Origin: Trebouxia sp. TZW2008
Lineage: Eukaryota; Chlorophyta; Trebouxiophyceae; Trebouxiales; Trebouxiaceae
Length of the DNA stretch: 64,000 bases
Direction: 5' to 3'
Assembly: GCA_002118135.1 (NCBI GenBank)
Contig: BDIU01000219.1
Coordinates: forward strand, 144,650-208,649
Shown here: piece after piece, positions 51,301 through 62,300 of the stretch
Position numbering within the stretch: the first letter of the stretch is position 1
Layout of the letters: each line of letters begins with the position of its first letter
The notes under the pieces: model-generated
What the model was told of the DNA's origin: nothing
Databases searched by the model: none
Seen by the model: only the letters and a program-made list of their open reading frames with translations
Made by a program: the position numbers and the translations under genes

Positions 51301-52791
51301 ACTCAGCGAAGTGAAGGCAGCAGTGACACAGTGCTGCTGACCTGTGCATCACGCTCCCTGGTGAGGTCCTCCTTCTGCTTGAGCAGCTCATTCATGGTGG
51401 ACTCCTCCCCAATGCTGAGGCCTGCTCCAGCCTCCACCAGACGTGTCAGGTTGTTCATCTCCAGCTTCAGTTGACTGATCATGTCCTTAGCTCTCGCTTC
51501 CTGCACCATGTTATAGTGTGTGTCAATATAGACTGATTGTAGCATAGTGTGTCGCACAGACTGGTCATTGTTGCTTCACGGGATGCCAAGGCCTGCCCTG
51601 GCCTCCACCAGCCGAGTCAGATTGTTTATCTCCAGCTTCAGTTGGCTGATCATGTCCATGGCCCTCGCTTCCTGCACCACGTTACAGTGTGTGTCAAACA
51701 TACACTGACTGTACCGTAGTATGTCCTACAGACGGGTCGTTGCTGCTTAATGAGATGCCAAGGCCTTGCCCGGCCTCCGCCAACTGCGTCAAATGGTTGA
51801 TGTCTAGCTTCAGCTGATTACCATATGCTTGGCGCTGGCTTTCTACTCTAACACATATGTATCAAACACATCCTCCAGTGACACTCGCTTCAGCCACATC
51901 TGCGGACAGAGCTCTCCTGATGAATGTGACATCACTTTTGTACATCAAAGGTTTGCACACATTAGTTACAGCTTGCATCCTCTGGGAGGGATCACTGTCG
52001 TTAGCAAGCTTTGGAGTTTATCTGCGTTCTGCAAGAGTTAGGAAGCAAAAGCCATCCTGCCATGAAATCTGCATCGCCTTGCCCAGGTTGGCAACCTATA
52101 AGATCAAGGCAGTGCATGACAGATCCCAAACAGGCATTGGCAATGCAGCATCACACCTTTTCGTGGCTCGCATCAACCAGCTTCCAAGCCTTCTCAACCT
52201 CCTTCTTGAGGGTGAGAATGGTGTTCTGGTCCTCCTCACTGAGCCGCAAAGCTGTCTGCACCTTGGCAGCATTGCCCACGATCTCGCCATTCAGCTCTTT
52301 GACCTTCTTGGTCAAGCGCTTTTCATTATCTGCATTGACAGCGTTGGCACAGTTTGAGCACAACATTGACAGCAGTGACAGCGGTGACATCTGATGAGCA
52401 GAGCTGAGGAGGCATCTGAGCAAGGCGCAGATGCAACTTATCAAGTTGATATGTTTGATAGGTCACAGCATGCAACAATAATAAAAGCCATAGGCTACAA
52501 AGTATGGGACAGGCAAGATTGCAGACAGACATACCATGCGACTTTCGCACAGCCTTGAACAGCTTCTCATATTCAGTCCTAAAGCGCTCCAAGGATGCAT
52601 CTCGCTGCAGCTCTAGCAGGACCTGCACAGTCAGTGCTACTGCTGTTCAGCCAGCAGTATGGCAGCATCTGCGCGGTTGGACAAAGAAGGCAATGCTTCT
52701 GGACCTCTTGAAAATCCTTCTCTAATGCGTCGTATGTTGCATCCCCGCTGGTGCCATCTACAGCCTTCTTGTCGTCTGAAGTGTCAGCCAT
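42337..52791 (-). CDS. CFAP58: cilia- and flagella-associated protein 58
   Basis: Long coiled-coil axonemal protein (CCDC147; Chlamydomonas FAP189) needed for motile cilia. Seventeen exons (52791-52705, 52622-52535, 52329-52157, 51500-51342, 50528-50386, 49748-49595, 49027-48860, 48323-48220, 47691-47457, 47056-46928, 46371-46234, 45544-45464, 45092-44958, 44534-44374, 43974-43783, 43118-42911, 42624-42337) join in phase to 880 residues (human 872). Landmarks: YDALEKDFQE, RTEYEKLFKAVRKSHDNEKR, EKAWKLVDASHEK, LKQQQNLYEAVRADRNLYSK, QDEIQEMKRKF, HQIDQLKEEISGKD, RDILGTQLIRRNDELALLYE, EELENPLNVHRWRKLEGSDP, AKTEEVVEADLL, ARQPGPEVAEQL and SELNMYQAQVNEYKYQIERL. Heptad coiled coil throughout, no TM segment. 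No frameshift or internal stop, so it looks under selection. Many introns carry partial exon copies. Confidence 0.96.
43230..44275 (-). repeat. CFAP58 exon 16 and 15 head copies, exon 14 tail copy
   Basis: A head copy of exon 16 lies at about 43262-43233, upstream of 43118. A head copy of exon 15 lies at about 44125-44085, upstream of 43974. A tail copy of exon 14 lies at about 44275-44200, downstream of 44374 (LYEKIKVQQSTLN legible, with a stop). Confidence 0.8.
45645..45690 (-). repeat. short head copy of CFAP58 exon 12
   Basis: Minus-strand AACCACCAGATTGAAGAGCT resembles the start of exon 12 (45544, AACCATCAGATTGACCAGCT) and lies upstream of it. Confidence 0.65.
47740..48060 (-). repeat. 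three upstream head copies of CFAP58 exon 9
   Basis: Copies at about 47800-47741, 47940-47868 and 48050-47983 repeat the start of exon 9 (GEVSHLEREIDTLKRAV) to differing degrees, spaced about 115-140 bp. Confidence 0.85.
48330..48700 (-). repeat. upstream head copies of CFAP58 exon 8 and CAGCATG-rich repeats
   Basis: Copies near 48465-48425 and 48562-48527 repeat AEAAKVAKVR of exon 8 (start 48323). The intervening DNA is a loose repeat of 'agcatgcccagcatg' words. Confidence 0.8.
49140..49195 (-). repeat. upstream head copy of CFAP58 exon 7
   Basis: Repeats GTGGCAACAGAGGTTCAGAA...AAGGTGCAGAAG, the first 50 bases of exon 7 (49027). Confidence 0.88.
49825..49935 (-). repeat. upstream head copy of CFAP58 exon 6
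   Basis: Repeats the acceptor and about 95 bases of exon 6 (49748; ERKKKRLEGEVKQL) with an internal insertion. Confidence 0.88.
49960..50128 (+). repeat. dispersed repeat family 2, copy 5
   Basis: In CFAP58 intron 5. CACCAAGAAAATTGTCCTTG near the start and CATTGAGTGTCCTTG at the end, matching the 20-kb and 28-kb copies. Confidence 0.75.
50785..51265 (-). repeat. five downstream tail copies of CFAP58 exon 4
   Basis: Copies near 51231, 51118, 50991, 50880 and 50787, spacing about 93-127 bp. They repeat LLKQKEDLTRERDAQ plus the donor CAGGTCAGC region. Decay generally increases with distance from the exon. Confidence 0.92.
51580..51840 (-). repeat. two upstream head copies of CFAP58 exon 4
   Basis: Copies at about 51690-51580 and 51835-51740 repeat the GTGCAG acceptor and AKDMISQLKLEMNNLTRLVEA of exon 4 (51500). 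The nearer is almost intact (AMDMISQLKLE). Confidence 0.9.
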
Positions 52792-53400
52792 GCCGACAGT
52801 CAGCTCTTGAGGGCCCTGACGTGGAGCAGCCCACCTTTGCTCCTCTCAATGTGCTGCCAGCATGGGCCAGCAGTGCCCTGCAGCTGGCGCCACTGCGACT
52901 GAGACGTGCTATGTCGCTGGCAAAAGCGCCCCGTCGACACTCTCGGTGCTGCAAAGATGCAGTATCATGCCGACGCTGGGAATCTAACATCAGGGAGATT
53001 TTGGCTAAATGACAATGGAAATAGCTCAACCCTAAATCCCAAACCCTTACGATTAATGCTGTCTCCTTCATCAATCACAAACAGCATTGATGCTTGCCTT
53101 GCAGCAACGCAAACCGCGATGCAGAGCCGGTCACCTGCAGTAGTCCTCGCTGAGCTTCGAGTGTTGCGTGCAGATCAGCAGCCTGTACAATTTTGTACGC
53201 CGACAGCACTAAAGCAACCCTTGCACTTACTCAGAACATGTCTTTACAGCTTGTGTCCTCGTATCCTTGGCTGACTGCAAGCATTGCTTGACAGCTCCCA
53301 CTGCATGCTGTGCCACTCGTCTCAAATTCGCGCAGCCCACGGACTGTGTCCGACTCGTGGCCTCAGCTATACGCTCAGAGCTGCAGCTTGTCGCTCTTGT
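52740..53400. promoter_or_regulatory. CpG-rich 5' region of CFAP58 with telo-box-like motif
   Basis: CpG-dense region between CFAP58 (start 52791, -) and the membrane-protein gene (+). At 53028-53049 it contains 'aaccctaaatcccaaaccct', two near-copies of the plant-type telomeric/telo-box word AAACCCTAA. No gene is supported in 52792-53283. Confidence 0.5.
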
Positions 53401-53861
53401 GTGCATAAACGTAGACATAGTCAACGACATACACGTCCACAAGCTGTTTATCACAGCAAAAGTGAGCAGCAGCGAGCAGACGAGGACTTAGTTGCGTCTT
53501 CTTGGGAAGAAGATCTGCAAGACTGGACTGAGGCCCCCGAGCAGCTCGATCTGCTTGAAGAAGTTTGGTATGAGGTGCGAGTTTGAGAACAGTCAGCAGC
53601 TGAATCGACAATCATGACAGTGTCATGTTTTAAAGCACCTTGCATATGGACAGCATTTTCTGCTACACACAGGACTCTGCATCTCCTGAAGCGCTGGCAC
53701 AGAATGCTCTAGCAGTAGCTCTTTCTGCCTTGTTGATATGGGGCTTTGGCAGCATCTTGTGGAAGCTTGCAATTGTAGGGTACGCCTTGTTTGCAGCAGC
53801 TTTTAGATATTCGTTTGTAGCTTTTGTCCTTCTGGTTGTTGTCATCTTCCTAGCAGGTTGA
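53284..53861 (+). CDS. small acidic membrane protein, uncharacterised
   Basis: I do not recognise the family. The last exon (53673-53861) encodes DSASPEALAQNALAVALSAL followed by about two hydrophobic segments to a final VVVIFLAG. It joins in phase 0 to an upstream exon ending at 53574 with a very acidic, Trp-containing stretch (DEDLVASSWEEDLQDW, LDLLEEVWYE). Codon use there looks coding. The start is uncertain: ATG 53284 gives 159 residues, but its first 60 are Cys/His-rich and unconvincing. An acceptor at 53462 may mark an exon preceded by an unrecognised first exon. A soluble acidic N-terminus and two-helix C-terminal anchor is the best description. Confidence 0.45.
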
Positions 53862-54177
53862 TTGTGTGTGGTTGCCACCAGCTTTGGCCAGCATGGAATG
53901 CAAAGCAAGAACATCACTTTCAGGTTCATCTGTTACACCTGCGCTGTATATGCATTTTCTTATTCCCAAGCACTCTGTCGTAGCAAGCATACTGACTGGC
54001 TGTACAGTTGACAGGCTGCACCCACATGTACAATTGATGGAAATTTACTGTATCAACAGCTGACAACAAAAAGCCTTGCGTTTTGTTGCCAAGAAATTTG
54101 ACTGTGTTTGGCAGTACTGTGGGCTCAGATGGGCACGGCTGGCCCTGCTTGACTGCTCAGGCCTGCTGCTGAAGTGC
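53862..54177. other. intergenic between convergent genes
   Basis: About 316 bp; nothing recognised. Confidence 0.5.
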
Positions 54178-55096
54178 TCAGGGAGCAATCGGCAGGTCAA
54201 AGTTTGCAAATGCTCCAATTGGAGTTCTATGAGAGCTGATCATCTTTGCAGCCTTCATGCCTGCATCAGCAGTTCTCGAGGTTCATAGTGAGTTGCAAGC
54301 GTGACGTGCATCAAATAACAAAAGTGTGCTATACGTCAAATTCAAAATCACAAAGCATTTGCAAGAAACCTCACCTGTGGCATGCAGATGCGTTTTGTTG
54401 GCTGCATCCTTTCTCAGCAAGCACTGTTCATGCGACGCCATGCTCAACACTATTGCACACATGTCCGTCTCACCTAGCGGTCTAGACTGCAACTGCTGTG
54501 GTGTGAGCCATGATGCTGGGAGACCATTTGCTGGGCTGTCAAACATCAGTGATGCGGCTCCATAAGTTGCACTTGGTGATGCTGCAGTAGGTGTGCTACT
54601 GTCCAGCGCAGAGGAACTCAGCTCTACAGATGCTGACATAGACATTGCTTGCTGGGTGAGGCTGGGAAGCTGCTGCGGACTTCTGCACAGTCAAAAGCCA
54701 GTTGCAAGAGCTGCGGGCATGCATACAGCAGTCTGTTGGTGTATACATTGCTGCGTGCAGTCTCTGCACAAAAGCTGCGAGCGTACCTTAGGCTGCACCC
54801 CTGACTTGGCTCACGCAACTGCTGGGTACTGGCATTCTGCAACAGCCAAAATTTCTGGCATCAGGAGCTGCTTCAAAATGGGGGTCAGCAGGCAGACGCA
54901 TGTCGCAGAGTAAGAAAAGGACCTGAGAGCTGTGATGCCTGCCTGTTGTGCCGGTAAGCAGACCCGGGGGTCGGTCACCATAGATCCTGGCGTTCTCCTG
55001 CAGAAATTGCTCAGAGCTGGAAAACGCTGTGCATCGTGAGAATTGTCTACCCCATCGAATGGCAGCAACGCAGGCACGCGACCTGCTCGTGGTCAT
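54178..55096 (-). CDS. uncharacterised 204-residue protein (gene B)
   Basis: Family not recognised. Exons 55096-54923, 54836-54787, 54682-54375 and 54260-54178 join in phase to 204 residues. The N-terminus is Arg/Ser-rich and lacks acidic residues (MTTSRSRACVAAIRWGRQFS), which could be an organelle-targeting peptide. The middle is Ser/Thr/Ala-rich low complexity; the more ordered part is SWLTPQQLQSRPLGE and MASHEQCLLRKDAANKTH, ending in AFANFDLPIAP. The splice chain and CpG-rich start shared with FKBP argue for a real gene. The second frame at the 5' end (from a GTG at 55077) would read into a stop after the first splice and is not favoured. Confidence 0.5.
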
Positions 55097-55420
55097 GCAG
55101 CAGAAGGTTTAGGTGGTGCCTTCTCCCTGTGGCAGACCTCAAGGAGTCGTGCTGGCGCGTTGCAAAGTGCGGCATAGTGTGATGATATCACGCTGTCAGT
55201 TCCAGCTGACTTTGCAACAAGCGCACAGATCGCTAAAGATCGTCCGACATCGGGCGCACAACAGTTTCACGATACCTGGCACTTTGCACCTTGACCGAAA
55301 TGCATGAAGGGAAATTTAAACTTTGACCTAATGGCAGAAGATGAAAGGTGGTCGCCATTGCATTTGTGCAGCATGTGCCTGCACACTTGCGCTTACACAG
55401 GCAGTTGACTTTGCAATCGC
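54960..55420. promoter_or_regulatory. CpG-rich bidirectional 5' region, gene B / FKBP
   Basis: Starts at 55096 (-) and 55421 (+) are 324 bp apart in CpG-dense DNA, consistent with a shared promoter. Confidence 0.5.
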
Positions 55421-55884
55421 ATGCTTGCCGGTAATCTAAGCCTAGCAGCTCGCGCATCGCCTCGTGTCGTCCGCACATTTGCAAGCATGGGTGTCGAAGT
55501 ACAGAAGATAAGCCCAGGCAATGGACAGTACCCCAAGAAGGGACAGACTGTGTCCGTGCACTACACAGGCACCTTGCAAAATGGCCAGGAGTTCGATAGC
55601 AGCAGGAAGCGTGGCAAGCCATTGGACTTCACACTGGGTCAAGGGCAGGTGATCAAGGGATGGGACGAAGGCATCATCCAATTAAGCAAAGGCGAGCGGG
55701 CCAAGCTTGTCGTCTCTCCTGACTATGGTTACGGCGCCAAAGGAGCAGCAGGGGTAAGTGTGATTTGATCGAAGTTATTCGCCCGCACAAGTGTTGGCGT
55801 GAGCTTGACAAACCTGTCAGCACGCAGGTCATCCCACCCAACGCCACCTTGATTTTCGACGTTGAGCTGGTCAACTTCAGATAG
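55421..55884 (+). CDS. FKBP: FKBP-type peptidyl-prolyl isomerase (FKBP12-like)
   Basis: Prolyl cis-trans isomerase of the FK506-binding family. Exons 55421-55753 and 55828-55884 join in phase to 129 residues. Residues 23-129 are a complete single FKBP12 domain ([68 protein letters not shown]). The first 22 residues are Arg/Ser/Ala-rich without acids ([20 protein letters not shown]) and look like a mitochondrial presequence. Met23 could start a cytosolic 107-residue FKBP12. The intron is only 74 nt. Confidence 0.95.
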
Positions 55885-56325
55885 ACGCATGCCATGATTC
55901 AGACGCCATCATGACCATTCCGGATGCTATCGCATCCATTCAAGACGAAGAATTGCCGCATTAGCTCTGTGAAATGCACGAGTAGCACATTTGTGGCACT
56001 TTGCTCCAACAGTGCTTCGAATTGGTCAAGTATCTGATGCATTGGATAAGTTCAAGGATGAGCACTCTATGGCGTTGGCTTGCACAGTGAACGAGCTGAT
56101 TTTACCCCAAAACCGGCAAGACAAAGTTTTGCTTGCAAGGGCATGCATGTAAGCAAGCTTAAAACTGTATTACTGCTCAGAGAGTCTCAAATTCATGCAA
56201 CAGTAGATATGTTTCGTCCCTGTTCCTCATCACTTCAGATTGTGGAATAGACATACGTTGACAATGATCCTGGACATGCTCCAAGGGGTAGGTTGAGTTC
56301 TAGACTATTCGTTCATGACGGGGGC
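55885..56325. other. intergenic between convergent FKBP and TypA
   Basis: About 440 bp of shared 3' flank; no gene or repeat recognised. Confidence 0.5.
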
Positions 56326-59300
56326 TCAAGCTGCTTTGCGCTTCAGTGATTTGCGAGCGCTGCTATCCAGAACCCGTTTCCTGAGCCTGCAGCAATGAAA
56401 GCCTGTGAACATCCTGTGCACGTCTGCAATCCATGCAAAGCAACACCAATTCAGCATATGACTCGTGTCATACCTGATTTTGCTTGGGGTGACTTCAATC
56501 AGCTCATCCTCTGCAACATAGCCTGCAACAAACAAACGCTGCTAAATTTATGCCACAAAACGGCAACGGCAAAGCGACCGCTTGAAGTGCATTGATTGAC
56601 TTTGACCTCGGGCGCAATATGTAATGCATGTTGACGCACAGCTCACCAATGGCGTCCTCTAGAGTGAACACACGTGGGGGTGACAGGCTGACTTTCTCCT
56701 CAGAGCCAGTGTTGCGCACATTAGTGAGCTTCTTTTCCCGAACAGGGTTCACCTGCGCCACGCAGCACAACTGTGGCTGTACAGCTATGTCAAACCAGAT
56801 GCTATCCTACAGAAAGTTGTGATAGACAGCACAAGGGCCTGCTGAACCTGTTTACAATGCATTTGGGCTGCGTGGATTGCTACAGCAACAGCAAAACAGG
56901 TATGGCAGCTTGCCCACAACATTTTCTACACAACAGCAGATGGTTGATATGAACATGCTTACCTCCAGTTCGCCATCCCTAGAGCACTCGCCAATGATCA
57001 TGCCATTGTACACTTCTTGTTGAGTGCCAGTGAACAGCACACCACGAGGTTCTAGCAGGCCTAAGGCATGTGGTGTTGTCTTGCCACCTACAACAACACC
57101 ATAAAATGAGTTTGGCGACCAGAAGTTGCAAGCTATATGCTGCCTGTGTATGCAGTAGTGCCAAGTGAACCACAGCACGCAGGCAGTTGTTGGGCCACTG
57201 CTGTGTCTTGTGAAGTTAATCTTCGCAATGCTGGCCATCCTTTGCAAGGAGATCTGGCTTGTCCTGATCTTCTGCATCTAAGCCCGCATTGTTTCTGGGT
57301 GGCGCAAACCCTGAGCTCATGACTTCACGGGGTCATATGTAAGCATGGCCTAGTGTCTGTGCACATACTGAGACTTATCAGCAAAGCATAATACATTTTG
57401 AGCAAGGCCCAAGCTTACAAGAGCATACTGAACAAGCAACACGTTGTAACGCACCTGCCATGGAGATCAACACGCCCTTCCTGACCTTGTCCAGAGGGCC
57501 TTTGTACAGGCCATATGATTGAAAGGCCCTATGCAGCATGCCGCTGCCTCTGGTCAGCGTAGCAAACAAAGACCTGCCATCAACACCGCATTTGTCATCA
57601 AAATCCAAAGAGCGCACTCTTATAACACTCAGGAGTCTGTGCCTTGCACAATAACATGCAGCCATGTACAACAGCAGGATTGGAAGCCTGAAGCATTGTA
57701 TGAGAAATGCTGCATTGCTGAGTTGCAGCAATGTTTCTTACATGAAGCACAACCACACAGCAAGGCCAATGCTTCTGACATGTCTTGCAACGGCACAGTA
57801 TGGAAAAAGGGCAAATCATTGGGAGAATTGCACATACAAAAGTGCAAACTATACAGTGCAACTAATATAGTGCAAACCAGCTGACCTGAAGCCAATGAGA
57901 CCTCTAGATGGTGCTATGAACGTCAATCTCTGCTTCCCCTCAACCTCTATTGGTTTCATCTCGACAAGCTGCAGCAATCAACACAAGCAGATGAGCTGCA
58001 GGCAGCATTGGCTCATGGTCAATGCCTGAGATGCCTTTTAGCCAAAGCACAAGCTAGGCAAAGCTGCTGTTGCTGAGCCTTTAGCCTGTGTATGGGATCA
58101 GAATGCAGCTTTAGGAACGAGACATGTGCTAGGTCAGAAAATATGTTTGCAGGGTGAATCAGCATGTCATTGAGCGGCTTATGCAAGGACAAACAGGTAC
58201 AAGCTTTGGCAGCAACAGAGTTGTAGGCAGGCAACTCAGAACTTGCTACAGATCTAGGCAGCGTGTATTGTAAAAGGACACTCAATCTGATTTACCAACA
58301 GGCATGGCTTGTACGCAAAGAAAGAGAGTTGAGTTCACCTCTCCTCGCCGCAGGGACAGGGCGTCAATGACAGGACCAGAAAAGTCATCCTCTATTTCAC
58401 ACACAACCTCCTCAAGAGGCTCCATTCTCTGACCATTCACCATCCTGCAGATGCCAAGCATGAAGGTTCCTGCACACTCAGATGCAAGTTGTGGTGTAGC
58501 CTGATGACACAATGGTGGCAGTCACAATTCCAAGCATGCCACTTTAGGTGGTAGCTGTTGTGTGGGCTGGTACTGACACGATGCAGACAGGCACAATGCC
58601 AAGCATTTCAGCAGTTCTTGAACGCAAGGCAGACACAGTGCTGCTGAACAGACAGGTATGAGCATGGACAACTGTCTTAGAGCTTGAAAGTCAGCAGAGT
58701 TGATTGGAACTTGGTACGAGAGCAAAGCACCAGATGCGGGCGCTTTGATATTTCACATGTTATGAATGTGCCACACATGCATCGTCGTTTGGCTGCTGCT
58801 CATTCACTAGCCCCTGGGATGAATTAATGCAAATAGAGGTCAGAAAATAGCTGCTGTGTGTGATAAGACATATGCTGACCTGCAAATATGCACAAGCATT
58901 GTGCAGGGTTGACGCTTGCCTGTATACAACCACAGGCGGGGACACAGATAGCTCATATCCCTCTCGCCGCATGTTCTCTGCAGACAAAACACGAAAGGTT
59001 TGAGACGAGTGCATTGACTGTCCTAAGATCAACCATGTGCCATGCAAGGATTACAAGCCCACGCTGTCAATGTAAGCAACTGTGTCAGGTGAGTGACCAG
59101 ACCAACAAGAGGACTGGATGCCAGCTTTGCGCAGGCATGTTCACAAATGCAGAAAAGCTGATCATGCCGGCAATATGCTTTATACCATAGTAGCCAGCAT
59201 GCTCATCACCCTGTATGTCAAGACAAAGGCTGACATGCACAATCATTAGGGTAACTCCTACGGGGTTAGACATTAGGAATGATGTGTGCAAAAGGTACAT

Positions 59301-62300
59301 CGTCTTGAAAGTGCTCTGTTAATGCAAACGCTGCTATGCACCAGGGCTACCAATAATCTCAAGGCGTTCGGCAGTAGGAATAATGGCAGCCATCGTACGT
59401 GTCGATCTTTGTCTTGTCGCACAGGGTGATCAGTGTGCTGACCATTTCAGCAACAAAGCAGACCCTTTGCTGAGCAATCTAATTGCTGTCAGTCAAAAGG
59501 GCAACCGCTGCACTGTGCTGCTATAGCAGCTGACCAAAATTTTCAGTGGCTACAGATATGTCACGCTGAACGAAGGGCAGTGCACCAGAGCTGTGTGCAC
59601 ATGAGCGTGCTGTCCTCCCAGTGTGACACCTGATGGCTGAGACTCTCCTCATTCATTCCCAAGTCTGCTGATTGTCCTTGTGATCAGTATACCCATTACT
59701 GGTTGCTGGCTGTCAGGCCGTTTGCCAGCATCTCAAGCAGGCTTCATTGTGCCCAGCTGCTACCAATCAGTCCCTATAGCTTGGCTGCTGAATGGTCAAT
59801 ATAGTTGCATGCTAGCTCTCACATGGACTTGACCTCTGACATGACACAAACAATGTGCACGGGAAGAAAAGTCCACGCCATCAGGCATTGTAAAGGGAGC
59901 CTCTGTTAGCGGAAGCAGCCCAAAAGTGGAGTACTGCCTCCCATATGACTGTGGCCCTCTCATAAGACATGGAGAATGTGTATAGAGAGAAAAGTATACA
60001 CAATTAGGCATCAAAGTGGGAGCCTCTGTGAGTAGTAGCCGCCTTGAACTGGGATCTTGCCCTTTGTATGCATCTTGCCTCTCACAGAACATGGACCACG
60101 GGCATACCTATCAGCAGACCCAGCTGCAGCTCTCCTCTGGCTTGCACTTCAAATGACTCACCGCCGCCGTCAACAGGCAGCACTCTCATAGACACGCTGG
60201 TCTCTGCTTCTGCATGCAGCCGCTCTCCAATCTTACTGCCTGTCAGCTGAGTGCCTTCCTTGCCTGCCAGGGGTGAATCATTTGGCCCAAAGATCATACT
60301 GCAATGACACAATCATGGTTGAAACGCAATGCTAGTGTCTGCTTCTGCATACAGTCGCTCTCCAATCTTGCTGCCTGTCAGCTAAGTGCCTTATTCGTCT
60401 TCCAGGGGTGACTCATTATCAGGGAGGGCCCAAATATTTTACTGCATCAAAAGGTTGACACTTGACATTTGTGCTATATGAGTCTACAACAGGGCTCGAG
60501 ACAAGGTAAATCATGTGCCCTAACATAACACTGCGACCACAGCCTCGTGTTTTGATGTGCATGTTTTCTGCTTCACAAACAGGGTGGATTGTGTGGTGCA
60601 AAGACCATACTGCAACAGCAAGACTGCGAATGCAGCGACCATGCCACCTGGTTCTGAAAACACATGGATCTGTTGGGCAACTTTTGTCTTGTAGACGATG
60701 GCGAAGCAGTGCATATCACTGCTGCTGGCATGCAACACATGTGTATATTCTGTTGACGAGAATGAAGAACCGAGGGGTATGGCTAGGACAGACCTGAGGG
60801 TGGGAGGTTCTATAGGTCCTGGCGAGAGGGCTGTTGGAAGATCAACTGCGCCAATGGTGTCTGCGATGCCTGCTCCAGCAGCCCCTGCAATCAAGCCTTC
60901 TCGTGAGCACTGTGGCATGACAAAGTGATCCTCACATTGCCGTACAGAGTGCAAGGTCGCACACAGCAAGTCAGGGCATGCTACAGAAGCTTGGTAGCCA
61001 GGACTTGACAAATGATGCGCATTGCAAGTTGCACATGCCATTGACAATATGATGCTCGGTGCTGCTAGCATTGACTACTGGCTCAAGCATCAGCTACTGG
61101 CACACAGCTCACTTAGTATCAGCCACTGACAAGCTGATGCTGGTCAGCTCAAAGCTGCACCATAGACTGCAATATGTGCTTGTGTTGATGTGCTGTGCAG
61201 AGCATCAGGTGACTTGCCTGCAATTGAGACAACATCGCCTGCACTGGCACGTTCCAGCTCAATCTTGCCTATGCCGCTACGCTTGAAGATTTTGGTGACC
61301 TTGGCGTCTGAGCCAGGCGCACCTACGCCAGACAAAAGCAGCAAGTGAGTATGCCTACAGTCTGAACATGTCTACGGCATGATCAGAGCTAACCATCAGC
61401 AGAGTCATTGCAGGCAGGTCTTTTGTGTCACAGCATGCTGGCAAAGCCAGACAGGGGGTCCAGCAAACCTCAGCACTATCTGCAAATGTCACCCAACACT
61501 GAAGAGATGGGCATCACAGAAACAAGCTTTGGAGGAGCAGAAGACAGATTTCAGAAAATAAATCACAGGGCACAGCATTTGATAGGTACAGGGTACAGCT
61601 GAACATTGCATTGCAACAGCTGTCAACCAGACAATTGCAACCAGCAATCTACAAGGATGTTGGACAGCTCAGTAGGATCAATTGGAGTTGTTTTAGCGCT
61701 CAACGCACCAAAGGTGGGGCTCGCAAAAACACAGTGCCGCAAGGCACAGCTTCATCATAGCTGCCTAAGTATCTTGCATTTTCATGCTGCTGCAGTGATG
61801 ACTATTGAGTTGCCACAAATCACCCTGCTTGCTACAGAATGGCCAACTCAAAGCTGGTTGCTTTTACACTGAGCCAAGGACACAACAAGGAAGACCTACA
61901 GTCAGAGTTACCAGGGCAGTATCACTATTGCAATGGTGACGTACCACTATGCCTCAAGACTCTGACCTTGTCTCCGACTTTGATCTGACCAGAAGCTACC
62001 CGCCCTGTGGCCACTCTGCCCAAGAAGGAGTCCCGCTCTGTCATGGTGACCAGCATTGCAAAGGGTCTCTGAGGGTCCCCTGGGGGCTGGGGTACGTGCT
62101 CTAAGATAGCATCCAGCAGGGGAGCCATGCTGGGCTCTGCAGGCACTTGGCCAATCTGAAGTTGCTTGCTAGCCCAACCCTGCAAATTAGGTTGATGGAC
62201 ATGATAATGATAAGTAGCTGCGCTTTTTCCCAGTATGAGAATAACAGGACAAAACCAATTGCAAGAATAACAGGGCAAGCACCATAAAGATAGCAACATC

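Noticed and set aside
54811..55077. Alternative 88-residue frame for the first exon of gene B
   Set aside because: Starts at GTG and runs into a stop after the first splice; the ATG frame at 55096 keeps phase through four exons.
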